NCBI GenBank assembly: GCA_030613915.1
Contig: JAUWKY010000043.1
Span: 1 to 10,127, forward strand
DNA from: Syntrophobacterales bacterium
GTDB lineage: Bacteria; Desulfobacterota; Syntrophobacteria; BM002
Direction: 5' to 3'
Length of the DNA: 10,127 nucleotides
Shown here: positions 7,001 through 10,127 of the stretch, piece after piece
Position numbering within the stretch: position 1 is the first letter of the stretch
Layout of the letters: each line of letters begins with the position of its first letter
Notes under the pieces: generated by a model
What the model saw: only the letters and a program-made list of their open reading frames with translations
The model's database searches: none
Told to the model about the DNA's origin: nothing
Made by a program: the position numbers and the translations under genes

Positions 7001-7276
7001 ATGGACACGGGAGTTATTTTAAGAATCCTCTTGCTAATTGGGGTGTTTATACTGCTCTTTCTTCCCACCGTGTGGGCCATCCGCAATATAGCGCACCGCA
7101 GCTTTCCCACCTTTAAGGCGAAGGTTATCTGGTTTGCGGTGGTGACTCTCCTGCCGCCCATTGGTGCATTTGTCTACATTGCCGTGGGCCGGCAGCGGGC
7201 GAGTGAGATTGCTGAAGATGTGGAAGCTCAAGAAGTGGATGCTGAGGGGGAAGAGGACGAAGAACTAATGAAGTAG
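7001..7276 (+). CDS. Small two-helix membrane protein, PLDc_N type
   Basis: The 91-residue product has two hydrophobic segments, about residues 5-26 and 42-62, and then a strongly acidic tail (residues 69-89, mostly E and D). The second segment and what follows (WFAVVTLLPPIGAFVYIAVGR) match the short domain found at the N-terminus of cardiolipin-synthase-like phospholipase D proteins (PLDc_N). That domain often occurs alone as a small membrane protein of unknown role. No HKD catalytic motif is present, so it is not a phospholipase itself. An AAGGA about 12 bases before the ATG is a weak, somewhat distant ribosome site. The gene appears to be a single transcription unit. Its stop codon (7274-7276) lies inside a CAGTAG-type heptad array. 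Confidence 0.8.
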   Translation: MDTGVILRILLLIGVFILLFLPTVWAIRNIAHRSFPTFKAKVIWFAVVTLLPPIGAFVYIAVGRQRASEIAEDVEAQEVDAEGEEDEELMK

Positions 7277-7294
7277 TCAGTAGCCAGTAGTCAG
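7272..7294 (+). repeat. Heptad array, word AGTAGTC, overlapping a stop codon
   Basis: Three units (AGTAGTC, AGTAGCC, AGTAGTC) plus two bases are seen. Positions 7273-7294 are identical to 966-987. The TAG stop of the preceding gene is part of the first unit. Confidence 0.9.
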
Positions 7295-7298
7295 AATC

Positions 7299-7339
7299 GT
7301 AGGTCGGATCGTTCTTGCCTAGGCAAGGTTGATCCGACA
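7299..7339 (+). repeat. REP-like hairpin C (GTAG head, + orientation)
   Basis: GTAG at 7299-7302 is followed by the outer stem GTCGGATC (7303-7310) / GATCCGAC (7331-7338). A symmetric GTT/GTT internal loop separates it from a perfect inner palindrome, CTTGCCTAGGCAAG (7314-7327). The GTAG head and two-part stem resemble REP elements mobilised by RAYT (Y1-type) transposases. No such transposase is in the window. Confidence 0.8.
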
Positions 7340-7349
7340 AAAATCTTGA

Positions 7350-7387
7350 TGTCGGATGAACCCGCGCAGCGGAACCATCCGACCTAC
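7350..7387 (-). repeat. REP-like hairpin A (GTAG head, - orientation)
   Basis: Outer stem GTCGGATG (7351-7358) / CATCCGAC (7376-7383), AAC/AAC internal loop, inner stem CCGC/GCGG with loop GCA, then CTAC (7384-7387), which is GTAG on the - strand. It starts 11 bases after hairpin C and points the opposite way. Confidence 0.85.
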
Positions 7388-7436
7388 AGTATCAAAGCTG
7401 ATTTCAGATTTCAGATTTAAGTGTTCCCAGACTTGT

Positions 7437-7474
7437 TGTCGGATGAACCCGCTCTGCGGAACCATCCGACCTAC
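7437..7474 (-). repeat. REP-like hairpin B (GTAG head, - orientation)
   Basis: It has the same architecture as hairpin A: outer stem at 7438-7445 / 7463-7470, AAC/AAC internal loop, inner stem CCGC/GCGG, then CTAC at 7471-7474. Only the 3-base loop differs (TCT instead of GCA). It lies exactly 87 bases from A, and the sequences after A and B are also similar, so A and B look like a tandem duplication. Confidence 0.85.
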
Positions 7475-7530
7475 AATATCAAAGGTGATTTTAAATTTCA
7501 GGTTTCAGGGTTCAACTTCTTTTTGCTTTA

Positions 7531-7565
7531 CTGACACCTGACACCTGACACCCGACACCTGAAAC
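7531..7565 (+). repeat. Heptad array, word CTGACAC (5 units)
   Basis: Three exact CTGACAC units are followed by CCGACAC and CTGAAAC. The sequence shares 28 bases, inverted, with 1130-1157 and resembles 6825-6845, so it belongs to the same dispersed family as the arms around uvrA. Confidence 0.9.
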
Positions 7566-7594
7566 CTGGTCCGCCTCCGGCGGCACCCCTGACA

Positions 7595-8269
7595 CTATTG
7601 AGTGGGCAAATAAGGCTCCAGGTCTTTCTTGTACTCGGTAATCACTTTGTAACCCGCTTGAGTTAAGCAGTCGACAGCTGCGTCACGTTTGCCTGAAGTA
7701 ACCCGCATGACCAGTTCATGGATATCTGGGTACTGATGCAAAGGCAGGGTGATCATACTCACAATACTGATGTTGGCGTCCTTGAGTAAGGTACAGACAT
7801 CCGCTAGCACTCCAATCCCATCCTTCACCAGAACCACCAATCGACCGCTCTCTTCTTTAATGCCAAGGCCATCCAAGAGTACTTCCATGAGATCGTTGCT
7901 GGTGATGATGCCCACCAGTTTATCGCCCTCTACAACTGGCAGACTACCTATTTTGCGGTCATGCATGACACTAGCAGCGCGTTCGATGGTGGCGCCCGGA
8001 CTTATGGTGATGAGCTCTTTGACCATGACGCTTTCCACGGTCAGTTTCTGCAGGACATAAGTGAGCTCGTAGATACTCAAAGTGGTGGCTGGTGAGGCCC
8101 ACGCTTGCTTGATGTCCCGATCAGTAAGGATGCCCACTAAACTGCCCTGTTTGTCAACGATGGGCAGCTGTTTGATGTTTTTCTCCCGCAGGAGATCACG
8201 TGCCTTTGCCAGGGGAGTGTCAGGAGTTACCGTGATGAGATCAGTCGTCATTTTTCGACCCACATACAT
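7595..8269 (-). CDS. CBS-CBS-ACT domain protein (AcuB-like)
   Basis: The 224-residue cytosolic protein has a tandem CBS pair (about residues 1-57 and 79-134) and a C-terminal ACT domain (about 143-212). The CBS repeats show typical motifs such as IKQLPIVDKQGSLVGILTD and KIGSLPVVEGDKLVGIITS. CBS pairs commonly bind adenine nucleotides and ACT domains amino acids or other small ligands, so this is probably a ligand-sensing regulator. The arrangement resembles Bacillus AcuB, but a role in acetoin use cannot be claimed without neighbours. The start is well supported: AGGAGA lies 5 bases before the ATG, and a good promoter sits upstream. It converges on the small membrane protein gene and appears monocistronic. 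Its partner or target is unknown. Confidence 0.9.
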   Translation of the reverse strand: MYVGRKMTTDLITVTPDTPLAKARDLLREKNIKQLPIVDKQGSLVGILTDRDIKQAWASPATTLSIYELTYVLQKLTVESVMVKELITISPGATIERAASVMHDRKIGSLPVVEGDKLVGIITSNDLMEVLLDGLGIKEESGRLVVLVKDGIGVLADVCTLLKDANISIVSMITLPLHQYPDIHELVMRVTSGKRDAAVDCLTQAGYKVITEYKKDLEPYLPTQ

Positions 8270-8337
8270 AGTCTTCTCCTCGCGTTGATTTCAGAAGCTA
8301 AAATTCGTGAAGGCCCTTCGATAAAATATCTGAGGCG

Positions 8338-8366
8338 ATTATAGCGGAAACCATTCGGAGTTGCAA
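8338..8366 (-). promoter_or_regulatory. Sigma-70-type promoter for the CBS-ACT gene
   Basis: On the - strand, TTGCAA (8366-8361) and a perfect TATAAT (8343-8338) are separated by exactly 17 bases. Transcription would start near 8331, leaving a leader of about 60 bases that contains the AGGAGA ribosome site. Confidence 0.6.
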
Positions 8367-8572
8367 AAAGGAAAACAGATTCATTTAGCATAGAGCATAG
8401 CATGGAGCATGGAGTAAATTAAAACCGCCTATCTCACCCCGTGCCCCTTGCGTCTTGCACGAGACGAGGAAGTTATACGTTATTGGATTTTGCTCGTTGT
8501 CTAGAACCCTGGACTTCGAAGAGTAGATAGATCAAGTCCAATTTTCCCAAAGAAGAGATCTTGCTTTCCCGA

Positions 8573-8600
8573 ATAACTGATAACTAATAACGTATAACGG
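8573..8600 (+). repeat. Heptad array, word ATAACxx (4 units)
   Basis: Four contiguous 7-base units all begin ATAAC (endings TG, TA, GT, GG). It ends 2 bases beyond the FHA stop codon. Thirteen bases of it (8586-8598) recur inverted at 8472-8484. Confidence 0.85.
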
Positions 8601-8602
8601 CA

Positions 8603-9160
8603 TCAAGTTATGCTAGACCTGTGCAATTGTTGTAATAGCTCATAGAATCCCTGTGGGGTCAAATACACCATCTGGATGGAAGGGCCGAATTGGATGTTGT
8701 CACGATTCAACAGGGGCTGATTCTTATAAGCAACTAATTGTTTATTGTTTACCACGGTACCATTGGTAGAGTTGGCGTCAACAATATCGTAAGAATCTCC
8801 CTTTTCTGACACCAGGAAATAGGTATGCAGCTTGGAAACGGTATTGTTGGCCAGTACGATGTCATTATTGGCAGCTCGGCCAACGCAGATCATGTTGGTG
8901 GGAGCAGAACTGGCTTGTTTGAGGATTTCGACAACCACGGTTTCGGCGATCTGGGATTCGGTACTAGGGGAGATTGCCCCAGGCAATTCCTCGCTGTACT
9001 CACTGGAAAAAGTCTCAAATTGAAAAGCTGTGTCCTCTATCCAGTCTCCGGCTTGTCGCCACAACAGCACCGGATGCTTGTACTTCTCCAAGAACTGATC
9101 GGAAATGAGCCCCGCCGCCTCTTTCAAGTAGCTGGCTATTGGCCGAAACCTCCCTGTCAT
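8603..9160 (-). CDS. FHA-domain protein
   Basis: The 185-residue protein ends in a forkhead-associated (FHA) domain, a phosphothreonine-binding module, at about residues 80-168. Hallmark residues are G94-R95, N98-N99-D100, S109, H112 and the STNGT motif (N133-G134). The first 75 residues form an unassigned region with no membrane segment. A longer version starting at a TTG (9163) is open. The ATG at 9160 is preferred because AGGAGA (9171-9166) lies 5 bases before it, while it would be too close to the TTG. It follows the 117-residue gene by 60 bases on the same strand, so the two are probably co-transcribed. No kinase or phosphatase gene is in the window, so the phosphorylated partner is unknown. 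Confidence 0.9.
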   Translation of the reverse strand: MTGRFRPIASYLKEAAGLISDQFLEKYKHPVLLWRQAGDWIEDTAFQFETFSSEYSEELPGAISPSTESQIAETVVVEILKQASSAPTNMICVGRAANNDIVLANNTVSKLHTYFLVSEKGDSYDIVDANSTNGTVVNNKQLVAYKNQPLLNRDNIQFGPSIQMVYLTPQGFYELLQQLHRSSIT

Positions 9161-9165
9161 CAAGG

Positions 9166-9171
9166 TCTCCT
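9166..9171 (-). promoter_or_regulatory. Ribosome binding site deciding the FHA start
   Basis: AGGAGA on the - strand lies 5 bases before the ATG at 9160 and 2 bases before the upstream TTG. This favours the ATG. Confidence 0.6.
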
Positions 9172-9220
9172 ATACTTTTCAGTGGATCAATTCCCGCCGG
9201 ACTCTTCTTGAAAAAACCGG

Positions 9221-9574
9221 TTACTCGTCGCGCTCGAGCATCATGAAATCTCCGCTCTCATGAAGAGAAAATCTACTATCGCCCACTTCGAATTCAGGCT
9301 CATAACGAAAGGGGAGCTTAAGATCATCAGCCGTAGCTATACGTTCCAAAAGATATGACACCACCCCGGTCATTTCTTGAATTGCTGGAAGCATAAGGTT
9401 TTGGGGGACAGCTATCTCCTTGAGGTTAAAGTGGGTGGAGATGCCACGGGTATGGAATACTCCTTTTTCGGGCAAGTGTACAATCTCCACCACTTGTGCA
9501 GGATTATTCTGATTGCCGATGGTTGCGATGACGATTTCTTGGCTTACCTCAGGACCGCCGAATAATTCAGGCAT
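9221..9574 (-). CDS. Uncharacterised 117-residue protein upstream of the FHA gene
   Basis: I do not recognise this protein. It is small, acidic, lacks cysteine, and has no signal peptide or membrane segment. The sequence looks like a compact globular domain: a strand-rich start (EIVIATIGNQ, AQVVEIVHLP), a possible helix (about 62-82), and a charged end (PEFEVGDSRFSLHESGDFMMLERDE). The gene is well supported: GGGAGG lies 5 bases before the ATG, and a TATAAT-type -10 is upstream. It is the first gene of a likely two-gene unit with the FHA protein, so a shared signalling or regulatory role is possible but not shown. Confidence 0.8.
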   Translation of the reverse strand: MPELFGGPEVSQEIVIATIGNQNNPAQVVEIVHLPEKGVFHTRGISTHFNLKEIAVPQNLMLPAIQEMTGVVSYLLERIATADDLKLPFRYEPEFEVGDSRFSLHESGDFMMLERDE

Positions 9575-9637
9575 TACGTCCTCCCAGGCTCAAGGTGCTC
9601 TAGCGAGCAAACGACATAAAATGGAGGAGCTTCAATT

Positions 9638-9643
9638 ATTATA
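9638..9643 (-). promoter_or_regulatory. Candidate -10 (TATAAT) for the unknown-FHA operon
   Basis: A perfect TATAAT lies on the - strand 64 bases before the ATG at 9574. No good -35 hexamer is seen at 16-18 bases upstream, so the call rests on the -10 alone. Confidence 0.4.
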
Positions 9644-9731
9644 CATCTCATCCACTTACTAACACGACTTCAGCAGATTTGACAAGCCTCGTGCGTAGAG
9701 CCAGTAGCATGCATGTCTCATACCACCTAAG

Positions 9732-9759
9732 GGCATGGAGCATGGGGCATAGGGCATGA
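9732..9759 (+). repeat. Heptad array, word GGCATGG (4 units)
   Basis: Four contiguous 7-base units read GGCATGG, AGCATGG, GGCATAG and GGCATGA. A similar word (CATGGAG) forms the run at 8387-8414. Confidence 0.85.
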
Positions 9760-9840
9760 GGAAATACAGCTGGCACCAGGCAGCAAGCAGTAATGAAGAC
9801 TAGGGACTGAACGCTATCTAGATTGTCTTAGTCTGGATCC

Positions 9841-9868
9841 CGGATAGCCCGATGCAGTCGGGCTTCCG
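9841..9868. repeat. Stem-loop with 11-base arms
   Basis: Arms at 9841-9852 (one bulged T) and 9858-9868 pair around a 5-base loop. The core is AGCCCGA / TCGGGCT. It lies downstream of the aldehyde oxidoreductase gene in that gene's sense and could help end its transcript, though no T tract follows. Confidence 0.6.
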
Positions 9869-9888
9869 AGATGACTTCTTTAGACGGG

Positions 9889-9951
9889 CACAGAGGCCCG
9901 TCCCACCAGCACAGAGGCCCGGCCCACCAGCACAGAGGCCCGCCCTACTGG
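9889..9951. repeat. Three tandem copies of a 21-base unit
   Basis: Units at 9889-9909, 9910-9930 and 9931-9951 share CACAGAGGCCCG and a CCACCAG-like end. The first and second differ at one position, and the third is more diverged. The unit length is three heptads. The first unit also takes part in a perfect 7-base hairpin, GACGGGC / GCCCGTC (9883-9902). Confidence 0.9.
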
Positions 9952-9991
9952 CTACTGACTGCCTCCAACCTCCAACTCTCTGTCCAATGCT

Positions 9992-10127
9992 CTATGCGAG
10001 TTCTTGCAGTCCGAGTCGCTCTAAGGTTTCCGGGCGAACCGTTCCCTCCTCTGACCAGCCGCGAAGTTCATAATATTTGGGTAACATCTCTGGTACGCGG
10101 CTGACCTGACCCTCGGCCGGCCCATCT
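9992..10127 (-). CDS. Aldehyde ferredoxin oxidoreductase, C-terminal end (partial)
   Basis: The last 44 codons and stop of a - strand gene run off the right edge. Residues such as VPEMLPKYYELRGWSEEG, then PETLERLGL, match the conserved C-terminus of the tungsten-pterin aldehyde ferredoxin oxidoreductase (AOR) family, where MLDEYYELRGWD and PTPEKLxxLGL are typical. These enzymes oxidise aldehydes to acids with ferredoxin and are found mainly in anaerobes. The catalytic parts (W-pterin site, 4Fe-4S cysteines) lie outside the window, so the substrate subfamily cannot be told. The TAG stop is at 9994-9992. The sequence just beyond it is heptad DNA, and a CAGTAG-type word follows about 30 bases later. 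Confidence 0.8.
   Translation of the reverse strand, partial: DGPAEGQVSRVPEMLPKYYELRGWSEEGTVRPETLERLGLQELA

Larger units (their letters stand above)
7277..7594. other. Spacer between convergent genes with REP-like hairpins
   Basis: This gap of 318 bases separates the ends of two convergent genes and holds no plausible gene. It contains three REP-like hairpins (7299-7339, 7350-7387, 7437-7474). Between and after them are GATTTCA-type heptads (7400-7420, 7487-7514) and CTGACAC heptads (7531-7565). A small G+C-rich stem, CCGCC/GGCGG, lies at 7571-7583. The hairpins may help terminate both transcripts, but none is followed by a clear T tract. Confidence 0.75.
8270..8602. other. Spacer between the FHA gene end and the CBS-ACT gene start
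   Basis: This 333-base gap holds the CBS-ACT promoter near its left end, a slipped CATGGAG-type heptad run (8387-8414), and a 13-base perfect inverted repeat (8472-8484 / 8586-8598). An ATAAC-type heptad array (8573-8600) ends next to the FHA stop codon. No gene is supported. Confidence 0.7.
9575..9991. other. Spacer between the aldehyde oxidoreductase end and the unknown-FHA operon
   Basis: This 417-base gap holds the likely operon promoter and leader (9575-9643) and then about 85 bases with nothing recognised. Next come GGCATGG heptads (9732-9759), a CAGCAAG-like run (9767-9794), a stem-loop (9841-9868), a 21-base triplet repeat (9889-9951), and CTCCAAC-type heptads up to the stop codon of the last gene. 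Short open frames here are made of repeats. Confidence 0.7.

Noticed and set aside
7356..7541. 61-codon open frame across the REP hairpins
   Set aside because: Its two internally repeated peptide stretches are simply translations of the duplicated hairpin unit.
7571..7583. CCGCC/GGCGG hairpin as a terminator of the CBS-ACT gene
   Set aside because: No T tract follows on the - strand; the stem is only 5 pairs.
8825..9211. 128-codon + strand open frame opposite the FHA gene
   Set aside because: The opposite strand carries an FHA domain with all hallmark residues and a good ribosome site; this frame shows no motif.
9889..9951. Possible CRISPR array
   Set aside because: The units are directly adjacent with no spacers, and no cas genes are present.
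9852..10104. Two overlapping + strand frames with proline-rich repeats
   Set aside because: They are translations of the 21-base tandem repeat and the antisense of the aldehyde oxidoreductase tail.

Overview
The window looks like a piece of an anaerobic bacterial chromosome with about half G+C, most likely a Desulfobacterota-type (deltaproteobacterial) genome. This placement is an inference. It rests on a fused tandem UvrA, a CBS-CBS-ACT (AcuB-like) protein, and the C-terminus of a tungsten-type aldehyde ferredoxin oxidoreductase at the right edge.

Layout, left to right. An open frame on the + strand encodes a YkgJ-type cysteine-cluster protein (167-958). A 406-base repeat-rich gap follows. 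The main gene is a 1765-residue tandem UvrA (1365-6662, +) with four complete ABC ATPase sites. A second repeat-rich gap leads to a two-helix membrane protein of the PLDc_N type (7001-7276, +). It converges on a CBS-CBS-ACT gene (7595-8269, -), with three REP-like hairpins in between. Further right, and also on the - strand, a 117-residue unknown protein and an FHA-domain protein form a likely operon (9574 down to 8603). The last gene is the tail of an aldehyde ferredoxin oxidoreductase (9992 to the window end, -).

The genes do not form one pathway. They read as housekeeping and signalling genes separated by unusually structured spacers. The most striking non-genic feature is that almost every spacer holds degenerate tandem arrays with a 7-base period, and each array has its own word. 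The arrays run up to gene ends, and in three places over the start or stop codon. On top of these lie a 44-base repeat inverted around uvrA, three GTAG-headed REP-type hairpins, and a 21-base triplet repeat.

I see no rRNA, tRNA, CRISPR array, transposase gene or phage gene. No defence or otherwise new multi-gene system is evident. The best candidates for something undescribed are the heptad arrays and the asymmetric second half of the tandem UvrA.
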